64,000 nt of DNA from Globodera rostochiensis (GCA_018350325.1 JAEVLN010000001.1:4307254-4371253); one strand, 5' to 3'. Positions 46,743-61,502 are shown, counted from the stretch's first letter. A program made the numbers and translations. Notes: generated from the sequence alone by a model not told the origin.

Positions 46743-47479
46743 AAGGTGCAAAACCAAAGGAAAATGGCAGGGAAAATCCGACTCCGTAATAATTTATTTT
46801 TTTCTCAAAATAATAAATATTAAGTATTGTTTATTTTTTATAAACACAAAAAACGGTATCGGATTTTTCATTGTCCGATTTTTCGTTTGTGTCCAATTTC
46901 CCAGAGCCAATAAATAAACCGAATTTAGCCATATCAGAAAATGATTAAAAAATTCGAATTCTTCCCTAATTTCTATAAAAGCATGCATTACTTACCCACT
47001 TTATCGAATAAAAGTAAAAAACACTCTCATTGAGTTGAAATCGTCACGGGGGTTTTGGGAAGTCAAACGAAGCTTTTGTAAAAATCATTTTATTTTTTCA
47101 AAAATAGATTTATTTTGTCAGATTTTGGCATGATGAAGTTTTGTTGAATGGTTTAATGATAATTAAATGAAAAACCGGATTTATTGTACTGGGCAATTGA
47201 AATTATGTATGTTGTACGATGTCATAGGATTTAGGCGATTGGCATTAAATGTGAAAAACTAAACAAAAATGCAGTGCCAATGGGGGGGGGGGGACGAAAG
47301 AAATGAAAGTGGACAAATGTTGCGGAGACAAAACGGGAGGGAATTTGTCATAAAGTGCACTACACTCACAATATGATTTTGACGAAGAAAACCGGGGAAA
47401 AGCGATTGAAAGAAAGGGCGGACATCGCCGGGGGGGGGGGGGGGAGCTAACTGATCGACCCATCGACTGCAGGTTTTGT
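46743..47479. other. Convergent intergenic region
   Basis: AT-rich with two poly-G runs near 47281 and 47430. It lies between the 3' ends of the HtrL gene and the kelch gene. No further feature recognised. Confidence 0.55.
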
Positions 47480-50348
47480 CTAACCGCGGGTCATGGAGTC
47501 CGACGATGGCATGTGCGATTTGGTGATCTGGTTTGGAGTGGACAGATAGCACAACTCTTTCCTGAAAAAAGCCTTTTTATTTTCATTATGGCAATAAAAA
47601 AAATGGCAAGAAACGGAAAATGAAAATTAGCGAATGGAAATGCTCACATGACAATGGCAGGTAAAATGTTCAGGGCATTGCCCTGGTGAAGTCCAAATTT
47701 AATCACAGTCTGAGAGCACAGCGAGGCCAGCGACGGCGCAAAGTCCAAAACGTACAAATCGCCTAAATCCGACAGTCCGCTCTTCCGTCCGCCGTTTGGC
47801 CAAAAACAAAAAAAGGTAAATTTGAATAAAAATAAATGGGTCTTACATCGTTCCCCCAAACAGAAACACACGGTTGTCGACCAGTACAGTGCACTGACGA
47901 CGACGAGGTGGCGGAGCTTAAGCTTCACTATTATTTTGAAAAACTAACAAAGAAAAATTGGACCTTGTCCAGACGGCAACAACTGGGCCCAATGGCCCGA
48001 CTTGGGGTCGAAACGCCACAAATCGTTGAAATGAGTGTTTCGAATGCTTTGATAGCCACCAAAAAGGTAAATCGTGTCCCGGTAAGTCCCTAAAGTCGGC
48101 GTGTTCATTGGGGGAATGTTCAGTCTATCAAATGCCCTACACATTGTAAGCGAACGTCGTCCACACGGCGCCGACATTGGCTCTTTCACTTCGGGACGAT
48201 TCCATCGGTACGTTTGGAGGTCCAAACAATGCAATTTCTCGCAGTAAACGTCGTGGGAGGTGTGCAATTGGCCCATTTCATCAGAACGACCGCCGAAAAC
48301 GTACTGAAATTTAATTGGAAAATAAAAACAAAAAGAAATTGGACCATTATGCCATCCAACACAGAAGCGGCATGAAAGTCTCTGTACTGTGGCGGTTCGC
48401 CCTGAATGTTTTGAATTGAAGCGATAAATCCCCCCCCCACCGTCCGACCTCCGTCTTCAATTTGTTCCATGCCCTCGTCGAAAAGTGAAAAGCGTAAGTC
48501 TCTTGACTGAAGCGATGTTCCCTTTCCTCAAAGCCTCCAAAAATGTACATAAAGTCGCCGTAAACCACCGCCGAATGGCCATCCCGGGCCGGCGGACATT
48601 GGCCTTCCGTTGGCACAACGGCCCAACGATTTTCAACTAAAAAAGGAAATAAAAAAAAACAAAAAACGTTTTTGAGAAAGTTTTACACCCAAAAAACGCA
48701 AAAACATTTCGAGGTCGTTCCACCCAAAGTCCAATGTTCAGAGGGCGTCACAAAACGTAAAAATGCAAATAAACTTTTATCAATCGAATTGCCTATCAGC
48801 GGAACCTTTCATAAACACAGCGATAAGTGAGGCAAATGGCCGCCCAAAAAGTTGCGAGAGAATTAAAAAAGGGCAAAAATTCATTTGACCCTTTCGTTTT
48901 TACGGCTTAAACTTACGGGGATTGTAGCGATGAAGCGTTTGATTGCAGCCGAGTTTATCATTACGACCACCCCACAGATAAACGGAGCCCCGGTAAGCGA
49001 CGACAGTGTGGCCATAACGCTAAAAGCAAAGGAATTAAGCCTAAAACTAATTTTGAACTTTTTAATTAATTTGACGGAAAACCGGTCCATTCTTCCCCCC
49101 CCCCGCCGTCAGTTTTTTGAGAAAAAAAACCATAGGGGACCATTTTTTTCTTATCAAACGGACTTTTTACAACGCCCCACCACCCCAGGGTTCAAAAAAA
49201 CTCCTCGTTTTTTTGAAAAAAAGCCGAAAACCAAAAATCGAGAATTTTGTTAAACTCTTAAAAATAGTTTTTTTAATGGATTCACGCCCAAAGCTACGCT
49301 GAACTGCTCGTTAGCTCCAAGAGTCTCGTGGTGGCCATCACCTTGAACGGAATCTCTGGGTGCTGGTGGAATTTGGTCAACAGGACCAAATCCTGCACAT
49401 TGTTGTCGTCCTCGTCGTCGAACTCCCCGTCCAAATAGCCAGGCCCCGCCAAATCGGCCATTTCCATATCGATTGCCTCTCCGTCCATTTCCATGTGCTG
49501 TTCGGCGCTGTCCTCACTGATCAGCGACGAGTCGTCCTCTCCATAGCTGCTCTCAATTTCCGATCCTAACTCGACCATATCGGCGTCGATTCGCTCGAAC
49601 ATCTTAAAACCAAACAATTTTTGCCACAATTTGAGACGATGCTTTGCTGACCCGTCGTTGTGCCTCTCGAAAGGTACGCAGAGCGGAATCTTCTTCCTCT
49701 TCGCTGTGCTCATCAATAAGTTCACGAGTCCTGACAGAACGAGATCGGTTCTGTCCATTGAGCAGTTCATTGCATCGGCTTGCCGTGCTGTACTGCTGTT
49801 GGACTGTATTGGCCATCAGACCATCCGCTTCCTCAAGTGGGGGGTTGGCAGAGCGAATTTGTGCCAACGGATGGATGTCCGAAAGGGATTTGGCACGGCG
49901 TCGTCGGGCGTCTGACAATGGAGAGGAACTGTCTGCACTGGTGGACGGTCCATTCTCGGCCAGGTCACTGCTGCCTGGCGCAGAAATGGTCGCACTGCGA
50001 TGTTTGGTCAAAGTTTTCGTCTCTTTGGAGGAGTCCAAATAGGGCAACACCGGAAGACGTTCCCAACGGTAAGAGACTGTCAAACGATTGAAATGTTCTC
50101 AAGAGAATGATGAGAATTAATTAAGTCCAGACGCCACTTACACGTGTTCAGCACGTGAATATCGATGAAATCGTTTTGACTGTCCAACGGATCATTAGCG
50201 GAATAACCGCCAAACGAATAGATTTTGTCGCCGATTGCCACAGCCGCGTGGTTCACCTTAACAAAGCAAATTTAGTCGACAAAAATTGTTTCGTAAAGTT
50301 AAAATTTACCCGTCTTGGCCCTCCATCGAGGCTCAGCATCCAACGCAT
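47480..50348 (-). CDS. KLHDC3-like kelch-repeat protein with large insertion
   Basis: KLHDC3 is a six-bladed kelch protein; the human protein is a substrate receptor for CUL2 E3 ligases recognising C-terminal glycine degrons. Start ATG 50346-50348 gives MRWMLSLDGGPRR (family-typical), then NHAAVAIGDKIYSFGGYSAN (blade 1, 50190-50265) and YRWERLPVLPYL. An about 250-residue acidic/Ser-rich insertion (49300-50040; SSLISEDSAEQHMEMDGEAI, GEFDDEDDNN) precedes blade 2, RYGHTVVAYRGSVYLWGGRN (48910-49020). Later blades: PARDGHSAVVYGDFMYIFGG (48530-48600), YRDFHAASVLDG, MGQLHTSHDVYCEKLHCLDL (48200-48280), TLGTYRDTIYLFGGYQSIRN and HFNDLWRFDPKSGHWAQLLP (47960-48100), GDLYVLDFAPSLASLCSQTV (47700-47770). 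It ends LSTPNQITKSHMPSSD...RG, TAG at 47480-47482. The insertion is the notable departure from the family. Confidence 0.88.
49110..49240 (+). mobile_element. Repeat fragment in a kelch-gene intron
   Basis: GAGAAAAAAAACCATAGGGG and the following GACCATTTTTTT resemble the 8385-8420 part (GTGAAAAAAAAATCCATAGG, AGGGACC) of the GGGCGTAGCCAGG-family element. Diverged. Confidence 0.4.
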
Positions 50349-50706
50349 TTTTCAAAAATATTAAATTTTATTATTCTCAAATCAAAATCTAAAAAACAAA
50401 AATTAGTTCTCAATAACAAAAAATGCTCGTGATTAAGGGACCAACCGCAATTTACTAAAAAGAGAAGGGGGAAAGACCTTTCCTCCGTTTTCTCAAGGAC
50501 AGCGGAAGGAGGAATGTGCTAACGGGGGGGGGGGGGGAGCCTTGAAAGGAGAGAGAGGGAGAGAAAGAAGTAAGCGAACAGAGATGCAGCAGAAAGCAAC
50601 AGAGAGAGAGAGAGATAGGGGAGGGGGGCGTTAGAGAGAGAGAGAGAGAGAGAGGGGGGGAAGTTTAGAGAGAGAGGAGAGAGAGAGGGGGGGGGGGGAA
50701 AGCGTT

Positions 50707-50742
<36 letters not shown>

Positions 50743-53394
50743 AGGGGGGGGAAGCAGGAGGTTAGAGAGAGAGAGAGAGCGGGGGAGGGGGGGGGGAAGC
50801 GTTAGAGAGAGAGAGAGGGGAGGGGGGGGAAGCGTTAGAGAGAGAGAGGGGGGGAAAGCGTTAGAGAGAGAGAGAGAGAGAGGGGGGGAAAGCGAGAGAG
50901 AGAGAGAGGGGGGGGGAAAGCGTTATAGAGAGAGAGAGGGGGGATTAGAGAGAGAGAGAGGAGGAGGAGGGGGGGAAAGCGTTAGAGAGAGAGAGAGAGA
51001 GGGGGGGAGGGGAGGGGGGGGGGAAAGCGTTAGAGAGAGAGAGAGGGGAGGGGGGGGGAAAGCATTAGAGAGAGAGGGAGGGGGGGGGAAAGCGTTATAG
51101 AGAGAGAGGGGGGATTAGCGAGAGAGAGAGGAGGAGGAGGGGGGGGGAAAGCGTTAGAGAGAGAGAGAGAGGGGGGGAGGGGGGGGGGGGGGGGGAAAGC
51201 GTTAGAGAGAGAGAGAGAGGGGGGGGAGGGGGAAGGAGGGGGGGGGGGGAAAGCGTTAGAGAGAGAGAGAGAGGGGGGGGGGGAAAGCGTTAGAGACAGA
51301 GGTCGTTTTCGACAACTAAATAAACTCCGAGGGAATTTAACATTTTATAGCCAAATCATATGAGCGACCCGCTTGCTTGCCATGCTTTTCATCATTTACC
51401 GAAAATCGGATCGGTAAAGTTCATTTTGGCAAAATGATTAAATGACATCGGGGGCGTGTGTGAGTGATCAACGGTAAAATGCGGGGAAAGAAGGGGAGGG
51501 GGAGGGGCAATTAAATCAGTCGGTCGTAACTTGGAGTATTTAGTGAACATTAGTGCACTAAAATTAAGCAGCTGACGTTGGTTGATGAAAGACGCAATTA
51601 GCGCATGTGCACTGATAAGTCCAATTCCCCAATGAACAAAAAGCCAAAAGAAACACTGTCTAAACCCAGCCAAACCATTTTAAGAACACGGAATTACACA
51701 AATTCCTTTTGGGGGAAAAGTCCGATCAAATACAAAATATAGAAACAACCAGAACCCCCCCCCCCTCCCCCTCCCCGCAGGTGCTAAATGGAATCGGATC
51801 GAATAGCGAGCGCTGTGAGGGGAGAGGCCCGCCCGCCCATCAGCCAACCCCAGCAGATGTGAATGATTTGGCGGCAAGGGATTTGGAATTGGAGAGCAAA
51901 CGCACCACAGCCACAGCTAACAACAGCAGCAGCAGCGGGTCTTCGCGGGGCGACCGGTCGACCGATGAGATCATCGCCCCTCCCCCCCATTTATCCTGAA
52001 TGAATGAATTGAATGAATGGAGAGAATGGAGAAGGAATGAATGGCCTGCTGCTGCTGCTGCTGGCCGGGGGGGGGACCCACAAATTGTATTTATTTCCAC
52101 CAAATGTTTGGGAGCAGAGTCCGTCCCATTTACAGATAATTTTAATGGAGTCATTGCGGGATTTTGTGTGTGTTGTGTTATTCATTCCGTACTATGAACT
52201 ATGTATGTGTATTCGCGTTTATGAATGACGAAAATATTGTGAAAGTAAACAGCCAGCAGGTGGGTGTAAAAAAGGAATTTGGAAGCAATCAATCGCACAA
52301 TATTAATTAGGGGACTAATTAGTGAAAAGCGAAATCAGTGTGGTGGTTTCCCCGACAGACACCGACCTTCGCCCCCCCCCCCACCATCTGTTTGTTGGTT
52401 CTTCATTCGTTAGTCAGCCTCTGCCCCCCCCCCCCCAACAAACCACCGACCAAAAGGATGGACAAAGATACTTTTTACTTCTCAAAACGTTGATAATAAT
52501 AATTTAATGACCTCGTGGTTTTAATTTATATCTTTTGGTTAATAGGCATTCCCTCTGTCCTTCTGCCGCGTTACGCAACGGAAGATGCATTTGATTTGAG
52601 TTATATGCATATTTATGTCATGTGAGGGAGAGGGAGGGGGGGGGGGGAGAGAATGGAAAACGAAAGCAAATCCTCCAACAAAGACGGGGGGGGGGGGGAC
52701 GGGGGGAGGGGGACGCCTTCGGCTATTAGAGGATAAAACCGGTAAAAGTTCGCCAACAAAAACAGGTCGAGTTAATTGCAATAACGACAACGGATTGGGT
52801 CATTGGAGGGGGGGGGCTAATAAGAAAGGGTGACGCAATGAAAAAAGAATGATTGGAGAAAAAGGACGTTAGGAATAGGTGCTTTTCAGTGATACATAAG
52901 AAAAACTTTTATTTGTTTGAATTTGCGTTCGAAATTCGATTGGAGCCCCAGGAAAGGTAACTAAAACCTTAATGATGCTATTACTAGATTGACCAGCAAT
53001 TAATAATTCAGATTATTAATAGGATATTTTGTGACAAAAAATGAAAAGAATGATTGCTAAAATACGTTCTTCGTCATGCATTTATGCAAACATTCGATGA
53101 CAGCTTTTCCCAATTCCATGTGATGCAGAAGTGCAATTGGCATTTGTGAACTTGTTCATTGATATTTGTGGTGCAATTTTAATAATTTTATATTAGATGA
53201 AGTAAACAACACTTTTAACTAAAATGTAAAAAATAAAAATATCGGCGCATTTAAATGAATGAATTAATTATAATTAAATTCCGCTTTTTCTTTTTCCAAT
53301 TGTTTGGACATTCCTTTCCTTCATTCTTTTCCAAAGTCCCAAATTTGCTAACGAATAATCCGCAAAACCCTTTCAAAGTTCGACCGATCGTTCA
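50349..53394. other. Intergenic region, about 3 kb
   Basis: Dominated on the left by the GA/G minisatellite (50525-51300). The rest (51300-53394) is AT-rich with scattered poly-C/G runs, for example near 51755, 52374, 52426 and 52637. A candidate acceptor (poly-C then CGCAG near 51780) precedes a frame reading VLNGIGSNSER and NDLAARDLELESKRTTATAN to about 51999, unrecognised. No gene could be supported. Confidence 0.45.
50525..51300 (+). repeat. GA/poly-G minisatellite (GGGAAAGCGTTAGAGAGAGA units)
   Basis: About 17-20 units, each GGGGAAAGCGTTAGAGAGAG followed by variable (GA)n and G runs; period about 35-60 bp. The plus strand is almost pure purine apart from the GCGTT core. Confidence 0.92.
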
Positions 53395-54851
53395 TTAGTA
53401 AAGGAAAAAGCGTCCGAAGGACAATTGCGAGAACTGCTTGTGCTTGCAATTGCGTGCACTTATCGCATCGCTAATGTCGACCACGATGCCCTGGAAGCGC
53501 ACTTCAATGAACACCGACTGCGGCACGTCTTCCCCGGGACAGTCCAGACGATAGCCGATGTGTTGGCCCTGGAAACGTCAAAGTCAACCACCTCCCCCTG
53601 CTGGAGTCCGTCACACCTGTTCGATGTGCTGTTTGCCGAGGGCGAGAAATTCGCGAGATCGTGCGTTGTAAATGCGTACTTCGTAGTCCGTCCACTTGCC
53701 GGTGCCGACAACGAATATTCCCTCGTTGGAGCATCCCAAATAACTTTGCGTGTTGCTCGAAGCACTCAACCGCACGCGACCGACGACTTCGCCTTCGATG
53801 GGGCTGAATACGAAATTATTAAAAGCGCCGTCAAATTCTATGACATGTCCACTACCTGTAAATTTTGGGCGTGAGGCTCAGTTTGTCGTCCATTGTTTGT
53901 TCAGGTGATTCGAACGAATTCGGCTCCTCGGGCTGTACATCCGGACAGCGAAGGTCCCACCCGCGCACTCCGTTGTACCGACTCAACAAACAAAGACTGA
54001 TTGTAAAAACTTGCACTTTTCCACCTGTAAGATTTGAACGGAAGTCCGTCAAGAGCGTTCACGCGATTGGTCTCGCAGATTTGCCCGGTGCACATGCCTA
54101 AAAGTGTGTTGCTGAGTTATTGTTGCTTTATGGTCTTTTGTCTTGGACAATCGATCAGATGGTGCGTTGGGTCGATGTTTTTGTCCTCCCGAAAGAGTTG
54201 CATCCGGACGAAATTCTCATCCCCTTTCGGCTTCGGCTTCGTTCCGGCACATTCCAAACTGCGCGCCACCCCAATTTTATGGCCAGCGCGTACCTCACCG
54301 CTGAAGCGGAAGAGTTGGACAGAGCTGAGCACCGCGTGATAGCCTTTACCAGAGACAGTCCGAGGACCATAATTCGTCATTCGAACACAAAAATTGCCCA
54401 CCCTTCCACTGGCCACGGCCGTCAATCCGAACGCCCTGGTCCGGCATACAATTGCCTTTAGCCCCTTCCTGGGCCTGGCTCCCTCCCAACGGTCGATGCG
54501 CTGCTATTTCGCCATCGAACGGCGCATACACCGCGGCATATTCGGCACAGCTCAAATCCACGGCCTCCACGAATTGGTCATTTCGTCTGAATCTCTGAGA
54601 GTGAAGACAAACAAAAAAGTTCGGAGCATTTTGCACCTTAAAGCTCGGTAATGGCCACAAACGGAGTCAGAAGCACATCGAATTATTCGGTTGTTGACGC
54701 GATGCTGAGAGTTCGGATTTGCCGAACAAACAGTCGCCATACATCCCAAAGCTTCAACTTTGGGCTCGGAAATGAAAACGGCGACAATTAAAATCAAAAA
54801 GTTCAGAATGGGCGATAAAAGCATGGCAAATGGAAGGGATGCTAATGCCAC
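53395..54851 (-). CDS. lect-2: LECT-2 homologue with two M23/LECT2-like domains
   Basis: LECT2 proteins are secreted M23-metallopeptidase-fold proteins without proven peptidase activity; C. elegans LECT-2 is a muscle-derived cue for sensory dendrite patterning. Start ATG 54849-54851 gives a signal peptide (FAMLLSPILNFLILIVAVFI), then IIRCASDSVCGHYRA. Domain 1: RNDQFVEAVDLSCAEYAAVY, APFDGEIAAHRPLGG, GVRIDGRGQWKG (54430-54600), LFRFSGEVRAGHKIGVARSL and DPTHHLIDC (54130-54340). Domain 2: WDLRCPDVQPEEPNSFES (53870-53960), FNNFVFSPIEGEVVGRVRLS, NEGIFVVGTGKWTDYEVRIY (53660-53825), GQHIGYRLDCPGEDVP, FIEVRFQGIVVDIS, stop TAA 53395-53397. The first His of the metal site (HQGVD in human LECT2) is replaced (EAVD) while the Asp is kept. 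The small intron near 53565-53620 is not settled. Confidence 0.82.
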
Positions 54852-55380
54852 TCAACCTGAAGAATTGGTGGGTCTACTTGACTTTCCTATACAAAGCAAC
54901 TACCAATTAAACTTGCCTACCCGGGAGGCCCAAGTCAATTAGACGCTTATGTATAGGTAATATATTCCCTTATTCCACCCAAAAACAGCATCTATCAACC
55001 AAAGGTAGCGGAAGATTGGTAATTTGATAAGTAAAGATAAGGGAGGACGGCGGGTCACCAAACAGTCCAGTCAGTTAGCCTGCCGTACATTTTTACAAGG
55101 CTCAACCAAAGTTATTTCCGCCCAAATGATTTAAGAAGGGCACTGCTGGCTGTTCCACCAGAACACTCGAAATTGTTTAATATGAAAACAAGAAACAGCA
55201 AATTCGGAAGAATGCTTTGAAATAGTGATTCGAATGATCCCAAAAGTCAACAAAAACAAATTAATGAATTTAATTGATTCTGTCAAAAGCAAAACAAACC
55301 GTACTTTTGAGAGCTAACAATAAATGAGATAACATGTGGTTAAAAACAAAGTCAGTAAGTCAAAACAAAGGGGGAAGTGT
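54852..55380. other. Intergenic between PRMT1 and LECT-2 (both minus)
   Basis: About 530 bp, likely LECT-2 promoter and PRMT1 3' UTR. No repeat or gene recognised. Confidence 0.55.
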
Positions 55381-57644
<2,264 letters not shown>

Positions 57645-59747
57645 ATGGGTAAAAAGAGAAAAATTCGTACCGGTGCTGGCGATGTTGTTCCTATGCCTGG
57701 ACCTCTTCACAAACAAATTGAAAAAGATAAAATAGCAAAATCAAGTTTCAAAGTGTGTATCGATCAGCAAAATGACGACAAACATGACAAGGTTGATTTG
57801 GTTGAAAAAAATACTGAATTTGTACGTTAATTAATCATCAACATATATTAAGTTCGTCGATGCCGTCTTGAGCACGAAAATTTTGCAAGAAGCGCAAAGA
57901 CAATGGCGTGAGGAAGAGAAGGGAAATGGTACAGGAAGAGAAGAATCGGACCTTGAAGAAGAACCCGAGGTTGGAGATGACTTTAGCAGACAAGCACAGG
58001 AACTGGCTGAACAAATTGCAGTGGGTTTGGGGAACTGTCGAATTTGACCGTAATCACAAGTCAATTAACAGATTAATTCGGATGAAGAGGCGCAAATTGG
58101 TGGTTTTACTGCGAATGGCGGATTTGATGGGGGCGAAGTGCGTCATGAGAACAAAAAGCAGCGGTCGAAAGCAAAAAGGGAAACCATCAATTCTCAGAAA
58201 GAGGCATTCTTTCCTTCATTTGCGATTTTTGATCAAAAATTGTCCACCAGATTGAAGGGATAAGTCCGGCTGTGGTTACATTCTTTACGGAAATTGGCCA
58301 TGTAATGGAGAAGTATCGCAGTGGTAAAGTGCCGAAAGCGTTCAAAATAATTCCGGCAATGGCAAATTGGGAACAAATTCTAGAGTAGAAGATTTGCCCA
58401 AAGTCAATCAAATGACGTTATTAATTTTCTAGCCTTACTTCCCCCGAAAAATGGAGTTCAGCGGCGATGTTTCAAGCAACTCGTGTGTTTTCTGCCACCG
58501 GCACACCGTCACAATGCCAAAGGTTCGCTTTTATTGGTTTTTCTGGTGTTTTGGCTTTTGTTTTTCGATTTTCTTATAGAATTTTCCAAAGGAAAAATTC
58601 TGGGGGGTGGGGTCCGCGGTGCCGATAGGTGTCGCCGGGAATGTTAAGAGATTTACAATCAAATTTAAAAAAAGGCATTTTTTGAAGGATTAGGAATAGG
58701 GGGTCCGGTGGTGCTGATAGAATTTTGCAATGTGCTTTTTAGTTTATCTTATAAACATTTCCTTATAGGTTCAACACTTTGGTGCTGTTGCCACGACTCC
58801 GTGATGAAATTGACGAGTACAAGAAGCTAAACTTTCATTTGTATCAGTGCTTGTTTAAAGCAATGTTCAAGCCGGCCGGATTTTTTAAGGGCATTATTTT
58901 GCCTCTTTGCAAAGTGTTTTTTTCGGAAATTCCGCAATTTTTATTTTTTTTTCAGTCTGGCACTTGCACTCTCCGTGAAGCCATCATCTTTGGGTCTGCT
59001 CTGCGAAAGAGTTTGGTTTCCGGAATTTAAATAATTTTTATTTGATCCATTCAGTTTCAATACCGCAACTCCACGCCGCTGCAGCAATGCTCAGCGTAAA
59101 GCTTTTCGATATTATTGGGAGAAGCATTTTCAAATGTATGCCAAACAAAGCACCAAATTTCGAAAGGGTCGAGATTGGAAAAAAATAAATTGAAATTTGT
59201 CCGGATCTAATTGCAATGCCAAATTAAGCGCATTGCTTATTGTCACCTTTATTTAGATAGCAAAAATGGACTACTCGGGCGCCATTTCTTTTATCCTACG
59301 TGTTCTTGTTGAAAAAGTTGTGAATTCCGACGAAATGGAATATTTAAAACTTTTTTTTAGAATTACACACTTCCTTTCCGAGCATTAGACGGCCTCGTTT
59401 TTCATTTTCTTGGGTATTTTTTTCTTGGATTTTTTTTGTGATTTTATTCTCAGAATGCGCTCACATCAGGGCGAGCTGCCAGTGATTTGGCACCAGACAC
59501 TGTTGGCTTTTGTCGAGCGTTACGCAAAAGACATAAGTGCAGAACAGAGAGAAGCACTCATCGAGCTGGCGAAGGTAAATGTGGCAACAAAAGGCGATGG
59601 GGGGACTTAAAATAAAAATTGAAGGTCCATTCCCATCATCAAATTACGCCCGATTTACTGCGGCTTTTGCGCGGCGCCGAGTCGAGGAATGAGGAAAGTG
59701 AAGCAAATGTGCCCGTTTATGCGCGTAATGATGAAATGGAATTTTAA
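57645..59747 (+). CDS. byn-1: Bystin (ribosome biogenesis factor, Enp1 family)
   Basis: Bystin/Enp1 is a nucleolar factor needed for 18S rRNA maturation and 40S export. Start ATG 57645 gives [10 protein letters not shown] (basic), then [20 protein letters not shown] (57855-57910) and an acidic stretch [20 protein letters not shown] (about 57940-58000). The conserved bystin core follows: [20 protein letters not shown] and [19 protein letters not shown] (58265-58380), FQATRVF (about 58470), [20 protein letters not shown] and [20 protein letters not shown] (58770-58890), [19 protein letters not shown] (58955-59010), AAMLS and [17 protein letters not shown] (about 59265-59320), YALPF and [29 protein letters not shown] (59480-59540), and the end [12 protein letters not shown], stop 59745-59747. 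Length is normal. An intron at 58580-58765 holds repeat-family fragments. First of three tightly spaced plus-strand genes. Confidence 0.95.
58595..58720 (-). mobile_element. Repeat-family fragments in a bystin intron
   Basis: GCGGTGCCGATAGGTGTCGC then CGGGAA is similar to the reverse complement of 8490-8515; a second, weaker piece (GTCCGGTGGTGCTGATAG) follows at about 58700. Confidence 0.5.
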
Positions 59748-59881
59748 TCGTTTTTTATGCGTTATTTTTTTGTTGAGTTGCAATTAATATGAAAGATTTA
59801 TACAGGTTTAATTTTCCAACGGTTATTTATCACCATGTTTTTTTATTTTGACTTTTTTGAATTTATTAGAGATTTGGAAGA

Positions 59882-61502
59882 ATGTCCATTGTCGTTGGTT
59901 TCCTCCGCATTTTGGCTACCCGTGTTGGTGTTGGAGTGGTTCAGCTTCGTTACAGTAGGTGAATAATCTTTTCTTCCATTGTCTTCAAATCCGTATGTCC
60001 GAATAATGGCCTCCTTAACATTTTTAGACGTCGTATTGCGCCTCCGCCTTGGGTGCCGCCTATGTATCACCCCGTGCGTGCAATGCTTTATAAAGCGGAT
60101 CGGTCAGTCTCGTGTTATTCAAAACCACACATAAAATCCCTAGGAAGCTGGTCGAGCAGGAGTTGGGCTTGGACCCGGGATGGCAACCGGTCCAAAAGCA
60201 GACTAATTCTCCCAAGGAGACATTCCACCTGATTCCGGGCAGTCCGAACCCGCCCGATTGTTCCCAAAATCAGTACTCCATGGATAGCTCGAAGCGGATT
60301 GGATTGATCGGTCGCAAAATCGGCATGACCCTGCAATGGTTCTTCTTTCGGAGTTTAATTGAGTTTCGAATTGGATTTCCCATCTTTAGGCTAAAGGATG
60401 GCACTCGCTGTCTGTGCACACTCATTCATGTTCCGGACAACTGCGTTCTTTCTGCTGTCGACCCAGAGACTTGGTATCGGCACAGTATTGCCGGAAAGCA
60501 TAAGGCCTTTCGAGGAGTCGTGCCGACTCGGAAGTGCGTTCCGCCGATGTGGAGTGTTGGTTTACTTAGTTGATACAAATTGAACAGACGAATAATCACC
60601 GTTCAGCAAATGGTGGGCGTTGAGGATTACAACTCCATTTTTTTGACTGCTGAGTATAGGGCAATGTTTGAACGGGCCGGCGTCCCTTGCAAAAAGTATT
60701 TGGCCGGGTTTATTGTGTCCGAGGATGCCGTCGTCAAACCGGGCACGAAGTTGGATGTCAGACATTTTACGGTCGGTTTTCGGGCAATTAGAAAATTCGA
60801 ATAACATGACTCAGCCTGGACAATGGATCACCGCCGCAGGCAAAACCATTGATTGGGGCTTCCAAGGCGTAATGCATCGATGGGGAATGAAGGGGCAAAT
60901 GAATACGCAGTAAGTCATCCAACTTTATACGATTCCAATTTAAACGATATTGCTTAGGTGCGGACCAACAAAAGCACATCGTCGAGTTGGTTCGATTGGA
61001 GCTAAAGGAGAGGCAAGGGTTTGGCCAGGCCGAAGACTGCCGGGCCATATGGGCTACGAATGGAGGCAAATGGTAGGGGTGAAGGTGCTTCGAATCAATC
61101 CGATAAAGCAGGTGGATTTTTTTTTAATTTTTATGAACGCGTGTTTTTGAGGTCATTTACGTGCGTGGCAACGTCCCGGGCGATATAAACGAGTGGATTT
61201 TGCTAAAAGATTGTTTCGTAGATGACAAAAGGGTGGAGGATCCTCCGTTTCCAACCTTTTACCCGACGGCCGACACAAAGGCTGACAATGTGTCCCAAGC
61301 GGAAGAAAACCTTATCACAATCACCTCTCAAGACTTGTACGACCCGAAAATGCACCAGGTTCATCGGGGAAACATTCGTTCAGATGGGTTTCGTCCACTT
61401 TTTTAGTTTACGCACGCGTCCGTTCTCTATACGGAGGCGGATGAAACCAAAAGGACAAAGAGAGACCGATCGAAGGCGAAAACGGCCAAAATCAAGAAAT
61501 AA
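59882..61502 (+). CDS. mrpl-3: Mitochondrial ribosomal protein L3 (uL3m)
   Basis: Large-subunit mitoribosomal protein near the peptidyl-transferase centre. Starts 134 bp after the bystin stop. ATG 59882 gives a leader-like basic/hydrophobic N-terminus ([20 protein letters not shown]), then [20 protein letters not shown] (about 60030-60090), [31 protein letters not shown] (60290-60340), [20 protein letters not shown] (60390-60450), [49 protein letters not shown] joined to [20 protein letters not shown] and [10 protein letters not shown] (60818-60910). The L3 signature block follows: [20 protein letters not shown] and [15 protein letters not shown] (60962-61070), then [20 protein letters not shown], with a basic end ([14 protein letters not shown]) and stop 61500-61502. 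The missing LDL-type tail is normal for the mitochondrial form. Confidence 0.93.

Noticed and set aside
50525..51300. CRISPR-like or centromeric array
   Set aside because: Units are variable purine repeats without spacers in a eukaryotic genome; a simple minisatellite explains it.
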